DNA of 64,000 nucleotides from Pseudoips prasinana (taxonomy: Eukaryota; Arthropoda; Insecta; Lepidoptera; Nolidae): contig OX621241.1 of the NCBI GenBank assembly GCA_951640165.1, positions 940,001 to 1,004,000 on the forward strand. The letters run 5' to 3'. The notes beneath the pieces were generated by a model. The model was not told the DNA's origin. It searched no databases and worked only from the letters and a program-made list of their open reading frames with translations. Within the stretch, counting starts at the first letter, position 1, and each line of letters begins with the position of its first letter. Below are positions 20,018-31,659 of this stretch, piece by piece. A program made the position numbers and the translations under genes.

Positions 20018-21749
20018 TTCAAAAGATGTCCGAAAAATTATTAAAGTTCCGTTAATTAGGCTGGCACCTTCCACACAGTTAGTATTTGGCTGCTGGTTAT
20101 AGTTTTCCAACATGGTATCTAGCTATACTACACTCTGTCTATATGTATTCACAAACTAGCTGTCAAATAAAATCAAACGTATCCAAAAATTTTAACTTTT
20201 GAATGTTTTTATTTGTCAATGTCAATTATCAGAAACGTTTTCAGTGACAAGGGTCCCACTGCATAGAGGTAGTGCGTCTCTATGCGTCATATACCGAATT
20301 TATCGCTGGAAGTGTTCTAAGGAATACTTGAGTTGCTACGTTCCAACTCATCTAGATGAATGGTTGTCTACGATCGTGTGTTTCAAATAAAACTTGCAGA
20401 GCTAGCTTACAGCTAACAACTAACTGCAGAGGTATTTCTTATACAGAAATACAAAATCACGGAGTTCTCCGGGAATCACCGGATTCAAGCCCTATCCACA
20501 TGCTATTAGTTCCTTAACCCCAACAACAGGTTGCTCAGTGCACGGATTCGGAACTTATCTCGCATTGTGGCGGCTATTTCGTGTGTTGATATTAGGAATG
20601 GTTACGTGATATTTGTTGGGACAAAAAATAATTGGATTCTGTGTGAATGTTGTGGGAAATGTTGGAGATTGGGTTGAATAATACAGAATAAGGAAGTGTC
20701 ATTTCTATCGTGCAAATGTAACCATTTATTATTCAAGATTTATATTTTCCCTAAAGACTTTAGAACTTGAAAAATAAATGGTTATTTTTCTCAATATAAA
20801 AAGAAGGAAGTAAAATTTAAAGAATATGTTTTATTTAAATGGTAATTTTCTAAATTACGACTTAAATAAAACATGCCATTAATTGTGTAAGTCATCAGAA
20901 AATGCTATGGTTTGCTTTATTAAATACATTTTTACTTACAAGTCATAATAAAACATAGCTGCCTTAGAGTCAGGCAGCTATGTTTTAAAGAAATAAAAAC
21001 TTTTCATTCGAAATTAAAATATGGGCACAGTTATACAAAGTGCAGGAGACAGAAAAATGTAAGTTGTCACGTGTAATGTAAGTATGATAAAGAGTGTCAT
21101 TGGTACTCATGGCTCGAATTTACATTGGTACATTTTAAACCAACTTTAAAAAGGAAAAGGCTTACAATTTGACTGTTTAATTTTTGTATAACGCGATTTT
21201 AGAGACTTTTGTTAACCGATTTTGATTTATTGACAAGGACAAAAAAATTCGGTTGCTTTGTTTTTAAAATAAAAAATATTTATTTTGATCGAAATTACAA
21301 CAAGACACGTGAGTTTGCAGCGAGTAGTTTAAGACATTAAGTAAATGTACTACTCGCCCTTTCAAGATGGTCTAACATCTTTTTACGTGTATCTTTTATA
21401 CACGTTTTTTATACACGAGTAGTACATAAGATGCGTTAAACGATAAATCACCGGGATATCCAGGTTATTTTTTATAGCGATGTCACCTTAAGCTACGACA
21501 GAGGAAAGACGCGCGCCATAAGTTCCAGAGACATCACAGCAATAGCTGCAAACTTCTAATGGTAAGATCATTTTGATGAACATAGTTTCGAGGAGAGACC
21601 GCATCCAATAACTACCTATCAAACAATGCGTCAAATACACATTGCGGTCTTTGCGAAAATATATTGATATTTTATTAAAAAAAATACTAAAGCGATGGAT
21701 TAAACATGCCATACAAAGTAGGTTCCTTGATTAGGTTCATGAGCGAGTA
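20018..21749. other. AT-rich DNA with hairpins, no gene recognised
   Basis: No coding family is found. Two hairpins stand out: ATGTTTTATTTAA...TTAAATAAAACAT (about 20827-20875) and the stronger one at 20949-20987, listed separately. Confidence 0.45.
20949..20987. repeat. 15-bp perfect hairpin with 9-nt loop
   Basis: TAAAACATAGCTGCC (20949-20963) pairs perfectly with GGCAGCTATGTTTTA (20973-20987). It is a compact foldback in otherwise unannotated DNA, and no flanking repeat copy was found. Confidence 0.75.
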
Positions 21750-21999
21750 CTTATCGTGTGGGCAGTGGTTAGTCTAGTATGACAGATGTTCAACCCGCCC
21801 ATTAGACCTCTGACATGGCGAAATGACTGTTGCCTAATGGCTACACACGGGACTGACAGGGTGACAGCTTAACGTGGCCTCCGAATCACTGAGACGGTTA
21901 GAAATTAAACCACTTTGGCGGTCACCCATCTATGAACTGACGGCGAGCCTACTTGCTTGACCTCGCCAATGACTTACGGACTGGTGAGACTGGCTATGA
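21750..21999 (+). repeat. Rep-1 dispersed repeat, copy 2
   Basis: Matches 13068-13285 and extends a little further at the 3' side (GACTTACGGACTGGTGAGAC, also present at 47448). Shared landmarks are GGGCAGTGGTTA, CCTCTGACATGGC, TTAAACCACTTTGGCGGTCA and CTTGACCTCGCCAAT. Confidence 0.65.
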
Positions 22000-23517
22000 C
22001 AGCGTAAGGTATAGAAAAACACAGAATTTAATTACGTGTATATTTTAGTAATTATAATGGTAATATAACATTCTAAAACACTAGTCAAAGTTTGATGCTC
22101 AATAATTGCTTAAGACTGTTGAAATTATTGAGTTTGAAAAGGGCCAGTTTTAATGAGATTTTAAATTGGTCCCGCAATGCCTAAGTAAATTAATAAAAAT
22201 TTAATAATATTACTGAAGTATTTTGAAAATATTTGCGACGGACAATAGTAATATTAATGAGAAAACTTATTCACCTCACTAGTTGACTGTAAAAGTCCTC
22301 CGAAGTTCGTCGCACTTTCTGATACTTCATTAAGTTATGCGGCTCATAGAACTACACAGCCAATATATATGACGATGGGAATATATTGTACCCATGCAAA
22401 TTTGCAGATGGAATTGTTTATTTAAAGTATTTTGGATATAGTTTTTAACTTGATTGTCTTAGTAATCTTAAACCTATTACTGGCAGTATTTCATTCCTTA
22501 ATCACAAAGTTCTGAACCAGGTTCAGAACTTTGTCCCGGCCAATTTAAAATATTTAGCAAACACGCACATAGTTAAATTCGCAACATATTTATACATTTC
22601 TAATCCATATTCATTACTTATAAATATTGGAGAATAATCAATTACAAAATAACACAGACTTTTTAGCCTGTATGATTGTTCTACATATAACTATTTGGAG
22701 TTATAAGGCAAGTGTTTCAGACTTGTATTAGACTTGATTTGTTTTCTAGTGTCTTTGAACACATTATAAAAAAAACCCTTTATTTTTATAATGCGTTCAA
22801 AGAACCTACACCGACTATATGGGGCCAAAAGACACACTACTCTACGAGTTGTTTTCCAAACGGCACGTTCAATCAAACACGCGGGTGGAGTAAAACACTT
22901 AAGCACCTGACACATGTTAGCTACTTAATAGGTATTATGCTTAAACATTATCACCATCCTCCTAACTTATAATTAGTGTTACACCTTACGACGTGTTAAC
23001 TCAATAAAGTTTCATTATTTATCAAACGCTTTAATACTATGTTTTAATGTATCTTCAGTTCGTTAGTTTTAAAGTTTACTTTTAAATACTTTTGCACATG
23101 TATTTTTTATCATAAATAAATTCTAATAGTGACTCAGTTGCTATATGTATGCATCGTTGCTGCTACTCCAATACCGCGTAACTGAAAATATTTGCTACTA
23201 CCACTACTATTTGAAACTAGGATTATAATGGCGTAGCTAACATTTCTAGTTACACGGTATTGAAGTATCACCCACGGTATGCTGTTGCATGCGACAGTAG
23301 CGCCATCTTTGCAACAGTACAGATATTAAAATAATTAAAACTAAAAGGGCTAACCTTATATACATTTCTTAAACATTTTCATTTATTTTGATACGTATAT
23401 TGTCTTTGGAGCATACTTTAATTTTGAGCGTTGTCTTTAATAAGAAATATACTTAAACCACACCATTCAAAGCCACTTTGGATCATGTTTGAGTAACAGC
23501 ATTGTAGTTGCTAGTTG
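22000..23517. other. AT-rich DNA with one strong palindrome
   Basis: No gene is recognised. ACAAAGTTCTGAACC at 22504-22518 and its exact complement at 22520-22534 form a 31-base palindrome with a single central base. The open frames near 22691-22972 overlap on opposite strands and are unsupported. Confidence 0.5.
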
Positions 23518-23529
23518 GAATGTTCCATA

Positions 23530-23696
23530 AACATACAAACATACATAGACTCACGCCTGTTTCCCAGAGGGGTAGGCAGAGTAAACGGATTTCCATTTGT
23601 CACGATCTTTGCACACGTCTTTTGCCTTGATTACTGTCGCCGGTTTAGGGTACTTCTGACCTGCCCTTTCTTGAGAACGTCTCCGATTTGGCTAGC
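23530..23696 (-). mobile_element. RTE-TATG 3' end with 12-bp target duplication
   Basis: A minus-strand sibling of 18146-18804, truncated to 167 bp. The forward strand starts with the (CATA)n tail and ACTCACGCCTGTTTCCCAGA. GAATGTTCCATA occurs on both sides (23518-23529 and 23697-23708), a clean target-site duplication. Confidence 0.8.
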
Positions 23697-23708
23697 GAAT
23701 GTTCCATA

Positions 23709-25517
23709 TCTGGACATGAAATCAAATAATTCATAATTTTACCTAAGAAACTTACTAAAAATAAAGAAATGTTTTCTGTTACCAATGCTTTCGAAGACAT
23801 TATGTTTATTAGTGAAAAAAAAAACAAAAATTGCTTTACTGAATTTATGGAGTTTATCAAACTTTTCCTCGGCTTATGGTATGTCAACCATAAAATGGTA
23901 CATGTGTACCTCCTGCTTTACTATATATTAAAGTGCGTTCAATCCGCGAATGTGTTTGCGCTCTACCAACGTGTCCGAGTGATCGATGGTAGGATTGGGT
24001 CGGAACTTTATAACTTTTTGATTATGTAGGTGGCGCCCACGAAAATAAAACATATTTATGAGAGCCTACGTGTGACAAAACATAAAATTTTGTAGAGCAA
24101 ATCGTCAATTCCACTTGAACGCCGTAAAAACGTATGAAATAAAATATATTAGTTATCTAAATGTGAAACACTGTTATTTTTGTCCATATTTACTTATAAT
24201 AGTTTCGAAATTATTACACGGTTCCAATAAAACTGTTTTAGTTCTGTATTATAGTAGTCGCCTTACTATCACTTCCACAATGATTATTATATTTTGCGGT
24301 GCTCGAATATAGATTTAATAATATAGCACCACAAAATACAAAATCGGAATAAACACCAAAACAAATTATTTGCATATAATATGTAATTAGCATATGTACT
24401 TGCAGTTTTGGCCAAACCAAAGCTGCAAGTAGATACATATATGTAAATATGTTTTCGTGGAATTCATGAATAAGCGTAACATAGTAAAATACAAAAGGTT
24501 TCATTGCTAACACTATTGATCATATCGAGAAAAATAAATAATTTCAGTTTTTCCTCATACATTTTTTTCAATATTTTTTTTGCCAAAAGTTAACGATTTC
24601 ACAAAATGTTCTAGAAAAAAAGTTGATGAGCGCATCTTTATCTGCCCGTATGGTTTTTTTCAGCCTGAAATTTAGACCTTGGGCCCTAAGTTCACTTTAT
24701 TCAAAATCTGGCCCACTGTGCGCCGGATTATTATTTTATTTTTATTAAATTATATTCCTAGGTTAACCCATTTTGCGTATGTTATTATTATTTACGAAAT
24801 TATTTAACAGAAGCTCATTTGTATGACCTCAACTCCATTTTCGTGTTATTTATTAAATTTAAGCAAATTACTTTACCCGGTATTTGAATTACCTCGGGAT
24901 TGTCACCAAGCTCATTATAAAAAAAAGAAATATCATTTTGTTTTTTTTTTGCCCTTTTTAAAAGTAAACAAACCAGATATTCTTTGTTTTCATCGAATTA
25001 AATATGCCAAAACATAAGCGGCCGTAATTAAAAATAAGGAAAGCCTTTCTTAAACAAACATAAATTACTTACTATAAGAAAAAAAAAACAAATATCTATC
25101 CTGGAGTCCTTATTTAAGATAAATAATAAATTTATAAATACTGTTTTAGTGTAAATACAATTACATTTAAAGGATCGAAATGATCGAATTTATGAATGTG
25201 GAACAAATTTTTCTGTTACAAATATTCATAAACCAAATAGAAGATATAACGCTCGATCTTTGCTCGAACATATTATAGGATATCCGTCACATAAAATTAT
25301 GATATTAGGCGAATAGATAGTGCACCTATTTTTTCGCACAACCTCCTAAACTAGAATATGTACTGACTGACTGATTATCAATTTCCAATTATGTAGGTAA
25401 CGTAGTTGGAAATTGATAGACAGTCAAAATTTCGTCGGGAATACAAAGTTATTATTTTTCTACTCATAAATGGCAGACTAGGATAAGTCAAAGGAGGAAA
25501 ATAAAAAAGGTGAATTT
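23709..25517. other. AT-rich DNA with hairpins, no gene recognised
   Basis: No coding family is found. Two hairpins occur close together: TATTTTGCGGTGCT...AGCACCACAAAATA (about 24289-24337) and TACTTGCAGTTTTGG/CCAAAGCTGCAAGTA at 24397-24411/24417-24431. Short frames here are chance. Confidence 0.45.
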
Positions 25518-25612
25518 AATCCCTGTGTCGCGGGGTACTTTACAAACGTATGTATAATTGACGGACACAAACTGCAACCAGACTCAGAACAACTATTTAT
25601 GGGTCACACAAA
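25518..25612 (-). mobile_element. SINE-C body fragment
   Basis: The forward strand CCTGTGTCGCGGGGTACTTT...AGACTCAGAACAACTATTTA is the complement of the SINE-C body at 3306-3512. The tRNA-like head is missing. Confidence 0.6.
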
Positions 25613-25721
25613 CTACGTTTAATGTTACGAGAAAATAATATTTATAATCGAAATGGCTTACTAATGTTATTAATTTAATTTGTGAATCATTTTTAGGGGA
25701 ACTAATGTTATGAATTTAATT

Positions 25722-26161
25722 TGTGAATGTCTGTCTGTCCGTCCGTATGTCACAGCCATTTTTTTTCCGAAACTATGAGAGCTGTACTGTTGAAACGAAG
25801 ATGTATTCTGTGAACCGCCGAAGATTTTTACACAAAAATAGAAAAATAATAATAATTTTGGGGGTTCCCCATACATAGAACTGAAACTCAAAATTTTTTT
25901 TTTCGTTTTATCCATACATGTGGGGTATCTAACCCCCCCCCCCCCCCGGAATCTTCCGGAAACTTCTAAAATAGGAGAATGATAAAACTAAAAAAAAATT
26001 ATGATGTACATTACCATGTAAACTAACAACGAAAATTGGTTTGAACGAAATCTAGTAAGTAGTTTTTTTTTATGCGTCATAAATCGTAAACCGCAATTTT
26101 TAAATACTTGCTGCTGCGGAACCCTTCATGGGCGAGTCTGACTCGCACTTGGCCGGTTTTA
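25722..26161 (-). repeat. Rep-2 long variant, copy 2
   Basis: Matches 6093-6681: GTCTGTCTGTCCGTCCGTAT, GAGAGCTGTACT, CTGTGAACCGC, TACATTACCAT, CGAGTCTGACTCGCACTTGG and CCGG. It also has a C run at the same internal place (15 C at about 25933-25947). Non-coding. Confidence 0.65.
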
Positions 26162-26229
26162 TCTTTTAAATTGAAATATTTATTTTTTAAATCACTATAG
26201 TTATAATTGTCTATTCTATTAACATTTTA

Positions 26230-26470
26230 TCTATACTAATATTATAAAGAGGTAACGTTTGTGAGTTTGTGACGTTGTAAGGAGTAATCTCTGGACCGAT
26301 TTTCAAAATTATTTCACAAAAAGAAAGCTACGTTATTGTGGAGTGGAGGCTATGATTCATCTTCATAATTTTTATTTATCCCTAACTATTAACCTGACGT
26401 ATTACGCGGTACAAACGGGCAGGGACAAAAAATTTATAACGCGGAACGAAGTCCGCGGGCACTAAGTTAG
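26230..26470 (+). mobile_element. Helitron-like element (TCTATACTAATATT subtype)
   Basis: Starts TCTATACTAATATTATAAAG after A and ends ...GCGGAACGAAGTCCGCGGGC with a GC stem near a decayed TTAG/CTAG end. It is the inverse relative of 37915-38173, which has clean ends. No coding sequence. Confidence 0.65.
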
Positions 26471-27430
26471 TCTAGTTAATGATAATTTTACTAAATTTCG
26501 ATGATTTTGTATGTTAGCTATATCGACCTAGGATTATTTAATCTAAGTATTCTTGTTCATATTATTATAATTTTTTCGTCTTTGTGTGTAGTGTTTCTAA
26601 TTTATTTTTATGTTTTGTAATTCGTAGGTATAGGTACTGAAATTATAATGATGTATGGCGTCAATCACTGCGGTCAAATATAATCTCAGAGCTACGATAA
26701 TTCTTGCTGTAGCTAATGGTGAATTTGGCACCCACTAATTGTACACAGCAAAATGTTTTGTTTTTAAGCACCTACAATATTTGGTATAGTTATGTATTGT
26801 TGTGTAGTATAAATAAAAGTATTTCTTTCTATATCACAGCAATGAAGTTGAAAGTGATATAGTCTCGTTTCATTCAATGCCTGGCCGAAGCTAAAGCAAT
26901 TAGTAGCACAGAATATACTAGTAGGCGCTTTGTGTGCTTTACTATATAAATATGTGTAGGTATATGTTATAGGTACTTAGTCTATGCATGTGCACAGTAA
27001 TATCTCAGCGAGAACAGGTGGAGATATTAAGGAAACCAATCCCAATACGCGTTCATACGCGAAATGAAGATGCACCTCTGTTTCTAAGGGCAGCAATGTA
27101 TTCGTTGTTTTATTTACATTTCAAAATTTCATCAGCGTCATTGTTTGGGTGTTTACAATTTCAGAATTTAATGTTTGTGCAGATAACTAACCTGGTTTAT
27201 GTGGTAGTGGAGTTTCAATGCGAGAGCAGCTTGTACAAGTGCAGAACATGTACAACACTGGCTAACATCACCCTGCCGGACTGTAAGACCCGCCAGCCTC
27301 GTTTGAAGAACCCAGGAAAATATTGCCGTTTGTAATATGTTGCAGTAAACGAAGGTGTTAAGCAAGTTGCTTCGTCCGAGTACAATATTATCACACAATC
27401 ATCACACACGTGACATCTGTACATATTAGA
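26471..27430. other. Unannotated DNA
   Basis: The frame at 26988-27335 (115 codons, plus) overlaps opposite-strand frames, shows no domain and is not called. Nothing else is recognised. Confidence 0.4.
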
Positions 27431-27890
27431 GTATAATACAATACAATACTCTTTATTGTACACCAAATGAATTACAAAAAAGAACTTAAATACTAGCATA
27501 ATAATGTACAAAGGGCGGTCTTATCGCTAGCTGCGATTTCTTACAGACAACCTTAGGATGGACAGGAGTTGTATGAAATGAAAACGGGTAAGAGGTGTAA
27601 CAAGTTCAGTAAAAGAAAAGATTAAAAGAAACAGAAAAGGTAGTTATCAGATATTAAGTAGGAGTACACCTACATTTTGTAGGTGAATATATAATAATCT
27701 AAAATACTATGTATACATAATTTATATGTAATGCATGCAATATATACCTGCTAAAAATAGATAGAGGCAATAAATAATAAATTATAATAAATACATATAT
27801 CAAATATATATAATTATTATTAATGAAAGGAAAATATTCGTAGCATGTTCCTCTGCTAATTAATGTTGAGTTGTGCAAGATAATGGTCTT
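27431..27890 (-). other. 3' UTR and tail of a non-LTR retrotransposon
   Basis: On the minus strand this follows the reverse transcriptase C-terminus and ends CAATAAAGAGTATTGTATTG, a polyadenylation signal followed by a (TATTG)n-like tail. Its position downstream of the coding fragment supports the call. Confidence 0.6.
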
Positions 27891-28298
27891 TTACCATTTT
27901 ATAAAATCGTGTATCGACTGAGCGCGTCTAATTGTCATTGGTAAGGCATTCCACAAACGTACAGCTTGGACAGTGAAAGATTTCGTGTAAAAGTTTGTGG
28001 AATGGGCAGGAGTTTTTAGTCGCATGTTCTCCGATGACCTCAGGGAAAGAGAATGTGTGTCATTTAGGAACTCGAAACGTTCTTTAAGATATGATGGGGT
28101 AGTAGGATTGAACAGTATGTTATATAAAAAAGTCAGAAAGTGAGTATCTCGGCGGAGGCGAACAGGCAGCCACTTGAGCTTAGCGCGATATTCTGAAACA
28201 TGACCATACTTACGTAATCCAAATATGAACCTTATGCAATAATTTTGAAGGCGCTCAAGTTTATCAAGCTGGGCTACAGTGAGATCAGGATAGCAATA
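27891..28298 (-). pseudogene. Non-LTR reverse transcriptase C-terminus, 5'-truncated
   Basis: The minus frame encodes QLDKLERLQNYCIRFIFGLR, KLKWLPVRLRRDTH, LYNILFNPTTPSYL and AVRLWNALPMTIRRAQS. It aligns step by step with the C-terminus of the element at 4031-5644 and is clearly the same family but a different, diverged copy. The homology starts near 28298, so the reverse transcriptase active site is missing. An early stop cuts the last residues. Upstream codons to 28379 are unrelated flank. Confidence 0.8.
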
Positions 28299-28387
28299 AC
28301 ACCGCAGCAATATTATCCACAATAACACCGCAGCTTCGAAAAAAGAAGAAAACTGTTCGAAGGTATCACTATGGTACATTACTTAAA

Positions 28388-28580
28388 ATGCGCTGAGTGC
28401 GCAGTGGTTAAGGTCATAGCAATACTGCTACCTCAGCGACTTCGTGACTTGGGTTCAATCTCCACACAAGACAATTATCTGTATGACCCATATATAGTTT
28501 CTGAGTTTCTGGTTGTGCTTTAAATCCGTGAATTCGACGTGTAAATCCCCGCCATACAAAGATTGTTGTTCATTCGCTAG
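28388..28580 (+). mobile_element. tRNA-derived SINE related to SINE-C
   Basis: The head GCGCTGAGTGCGCAGTGGTT with GGGTTCAATCTCC as a decayed B-box is followed by a body like SINE-C (ATCTGTATGACCCATATATA, TTCTGAGTTTCTGG). It is more diverged than the copy at 3306. Confidence 0.55.
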
Positions 28581-28718
28581 CGCGGGTGAGTTTATATAAA
28601 AATAAACATGCGGGGCTTTGGGGACTGCTGGTAGAAATGAAAACTATCTTTGCACTTCAATTAAACTACCGTATTATAGTTGACACTTCCACATTGAGAT
28701 ATAGGAGATACTGAGGTA

Positions 28719-28968
28719 TAATAATAATATCTAGGGACAATGTCACACAGATCATCCTAGCCCCAAACTAAGCAAAGCTTGTACTATGGGTACCAGGCGA
28801 CGATATACATACTTATATAGATAGATAAATACTTAAATACATAGAAGACATCCATGACTCAGAAACAAATATTCGTGGTCATCACAAAAATATTTGCACT
28901 TACCGGGATTCGAACCCAGGACCACCAGGTTAGTAGGCAGGAGCACTACCAACTAGACTACGGTGATC
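28719..28968 (-). mobile_element. SINE-A, inverse copy
   Basis: The forward strand begins ATAATAATATCTAGGGACAA (tail side) and ends with CGGGATTCGAACCCAGGACC (B-box complement) and CTAGACTACGGTGATC. The full family length is preserved. Confidence 0.8.
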
Positions 28969-28994
28969 TATGTACACAGTAAGCATATAACTCA

Positions 28995-29075
28995 TGGGAA
29001 TCGTGAGTCAAAGGAATCAAACCCACGATCTCTGGCTAAGCAGTTAGGGTCACTAACCACTAGAATAACAAACCT
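28995..29075 (-). mobile_element. SINE-E (tRNA-Ser-like) copy 2
   Basis: The minus strand has GTTTGATTCC as a decayed B-box and ACTGCTTAGCCAGAG in the anticodon region, matching 17975-18055. Confidence 0.5.
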
Positions 29076-29089
29076 TTCAATTTTTTTTT

Positions 29090-29250
29090 ATTTTATACTT
29101 TTTCTGGCAGTGTTTCTCAGTAGCTCGGCTCCTTAGCCAAGTCATGCACTACGTGGTAGAATTATGAAAAATGACGATTATTCCTTATAAATGTAAAAAA
29201 AATCACGGAATAAATGAATTATGAATTTGAAATTTGTGTTTAAGTTTTAT
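29090..29250 (+). mobile_element. LINE-Y 3' UTR fragment
   Basis: Contains GGCAGTGTTTCTCAGTAGCT, AAATGACGATT and ACGGAATAAATGAATT, matching the 3' UTR at 50107-50300 in the same orientation. Only the terminal part is present. Confidence 0.55.
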
Positions 29251-29912
29251 ATTCCATAAAAAAGTATTTCCTTGAACAATTCTTCCTTGATATTATTTTT
29301 TAACGGTCAACAAATCCTCAACAAATATTTCATCCGAAGCTAGAATCTTACAACGCAGCAATATGGCGCTTAATGAAATATGGGGTAGGTTGTCGGCTCA
29401 CATCAAAGAACTGCCTATATTTGCTGACTCTCTCATTCCACATAAATAGGGAAGGTATGAAAGTTATGAGGGAAAATACTTGAGCCGTTTTCATGCAAGG
29501 AACTTTTGCAGGTTTATTTTTGACGGTGTCTCTCACAAAAAGCCTTTTGTGTGCAGTTATAAAAAGTTTATATATTTACTAGTAGTTTTATCGTATTGAC
29601 AGTGGTTACCCTGTTGCCATGGCTACGAATATCAGTTTAAAAATTCAACTAAAGTTCGGTTAACTAGGTATTATACAAGCTAATCGGCAACACATTCCAC
29701 CACATCCAATTTAGATAAGTTCCGATTTATAACAACAAGTTTTCCTACGGTGATTTGAATATTTTTATGGACTAGAACATTAAAACAGTTTTAGTATTCT
29801 TAAACTTAGTATAAACAATAACTTTAAAAGAATTAGAAATTAAATACTGAAGAGTATTCAGTAATCATCAAAAAACGAACCGCATAACTAAGTTAACTTA
29901 CTGCATAATACT
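29250..29912. other. AT-rich DNA, nothing recognised
   Basis: No gene or repeat copy is recognised. Confidence 0.45.
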
Positions 29913-30070
29913 AAAAAACTTGAGAGGTGTCAAGGGAAACCCGGATGGAACGAAGTTATTTCTTATTATTTATTATGTACAAAAAACCTGTATAAACTCA
30001 ACAAAAATAATCGTCGCGACACCACACTGTTCAATGCGAAATAGAAATGAAAATATCTGGCTTGCTTTCT

Positions 30071-30114
<44 letters not shown>

Positions 30115-30213
30115 GAAACATGCGCACGCCGCACAGCTGCAAAAAGTGTCGTGTCAACTTTTCGTAAGATTTTTTTCCGTCTAGCCCCCTTTCACAACGC
30201 GCGATAAGGTACT
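29913..30213 (+). repeat. Rep-4 dispersed repeat, copy 1, with (GA)n expansion
   Basis: Near-identical in inverse orientation to 44321-44586. The ends are ACTTGAGAGGTGTCAAGGG and CCCCTTTCACAACGCGCGATA. An internal (GA)n run at about 30074-30106 is longer than in the other copy. A frame of ~95 codons spans it in both copies but begins at TTG and is interrupted by the microsatellite length change, so it is not called a gene. Confidence 0.7.
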
Positions 30214-30578
30214 AGTAGGAACTTCGTTCCAATATTTTTGTTGGTGTAAAAAACTGTACTAACAAAGTTGATCATTATATTTATCTTTAAACGTTGAAAA
30301 ACTTTACTCCTGTAGTCATTTCAAATTTCTTGCGGTACACAAGGAAGATTTAATAAAAACTTTAGACGAATCTTTTGTTTTCAATTATCTATCAAATTTA
30401 AGAGATCTGCTTGCTTGAGCTCTCTTCATTTATATGCTCCTGCTTAAGGATATTATTGACGAAGCCTATTCTTTGCAGCTCTTTTGTTACCGCATTACCA
30501 CAGACTCCTAGTCGAAAGCCCTTCACGATCCCATTTCTTCGGCCCTCTGTCAGTACTAATGGTGATGTATACTAGTCA
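30214..30578. other. Unannotated DNA
   Basis: No gene is recognised between Rep-4 and the LTR-like segment. Confidence 0.4.
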
Positions 30579-31108
30579 TGTAACAGCGCCGCTCTAAAGT
30601 GTTTGCTGATTGGGTTAATCAACCCCACCCACCGGAGTGCCCGCGGCAACCCGCTAACACTGTCGCTGCTCGGACGGGGACTGCTTTTTGCATATATTTG
30701 CAACTAACCACCGTATTAGGTAGCCATTCTACTATATACTACCCATGGCTCTCAGGCCTGTTGTTACTGCACTTGTGGTACAGGTTTTCAGCTCGCTGCT
30801 ACCTCGGTGTGTGTGTCTTGTATTGTGTTTGTGCTCACGGCACAGGATTTGTTTGACCCGTATTATACGATGATGAAATGTCGGAGAAAGCTACTGATTA
30901 ATTGTTATTTGCATGTATAACGCACAATGTTATTTGTTGATACTTCGATTACTGTTAGAATTTTTAATTTAATTTGTTTCATTTTTATATAATTTAATAA
31001 CTTTATTAATCTAATAAAAGTACCAAATATTGTAATCTACGTAATAACCAATCAGAGCAGAGCACGTGCCTCTAGTGGGGTCGAGGCGCCATCTTTATGA
31101 GGCTAACA
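30579..31108 (+). mobile_element. Possible LTR (BEL/Pao-like), 530 bp
   Basis: The segment starts TGTAACAG and ends GGCTAACA (TGT...ACA ends with short inverted termini). It has AATAAAAG at about 31014, suitable as a polyadenylation signal. Just after it comes TATTTGGTGACG, which resembles the TTTGGTGAC sequence found after the LTR of BEL/Pao retrotransposons. No second LTR or polyprotein is present in the window. The frame at 30599-30856 starts at GTG and is not a gene. The call rests on boundary signals only. Confidence 0.35.
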
Positions 31109-31389
31109 TATTTGGTGACGCTTTTGAAGTGCAACAACGGATAGATATGGATCGTTGCGAGTGTTTTAGTTGGTTAAAGTAAGGTGAACCCGCTGTTCAA
31201 CCTTAAGTGTTAATTTTATAACATAATCATTGTGAAGTGACAAGATAAGTGTTAAATTTCAATTATAATAATTTGAAACTATGATCATTGTGTTTTGTGC
31301 CCGCATTTTACCCTGAAATCGCCCACGAATCCTGCAACTACTAGTGACTATGTCGAGGAGAACCATGCTTCTACGAAATACATATATTT
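31109..31389 (+). other. Possible retrotransposon leader after the LTR
   Basis: Non-coding sequence that would be the primer-binding site and leader if the LTR call is right. An ATG at 31350 (ATGTCGAGGAGAACC) starts a frame that soon runs into the RTE-like tail at 31390. Speculative. Confidence 0.25.
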
Positions 31390-31540
31390 CATCATCATCG
31401 TTATGATCTTGATGTCAGCTTAATGACGTCCACTCTTGGACAAAGGCTTCCCCAGGTTATAGTACAGACAAGTCGCTGCTACCCTTTCTTTATAAGATAT
31501 TGCTGACGACTTCTACAGGTGAGGGATGGTGATATTATAT
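31390..31540 (-). mobile_element. Retrotransposon 3' end, RTE-GAT relative (family II)
   Basis: The forward strand has TCATCATCATCG, GACGTCCACTCTTGGACAAAG, and then GACTTCTACAGGTGAGG, a landmark shared with 59490-59720 and 60357-60600 rather than with the main RTE-GAT copies. Diverged and 5'-truncated. Confidence 0.55.
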
Positions 31541-31659
31541 TTGATTTTAATCTTATTTTGCAACATACTAAATATTCAACTCTCATTACTTCTGCAAAGG
31601 CCTAGAATTAGAAGAAAAGCATTTAAAGCTTAAAGGGGATACATACTGCTTTGCACTTT

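Noticed and set aside
26988..27335. 115-codon plus-strand frame
   Set aside because: Overlaps opposite-strand frames of similar size, with no motif and no start context or splice signals that I could support.
29920..30207. 95-codon frame also present in the inverse copy at 44334-44576
   Set aside because: Starts at TTG and runs through a microsatellite of different length. Its conservation follows from the repeat copies, not from a protein.
30599..30856. 85-codon frame in the LTR-like segment
   Set aside because: Begins at GTG and lies inside the putative LTR, with no similarity to a known protein.
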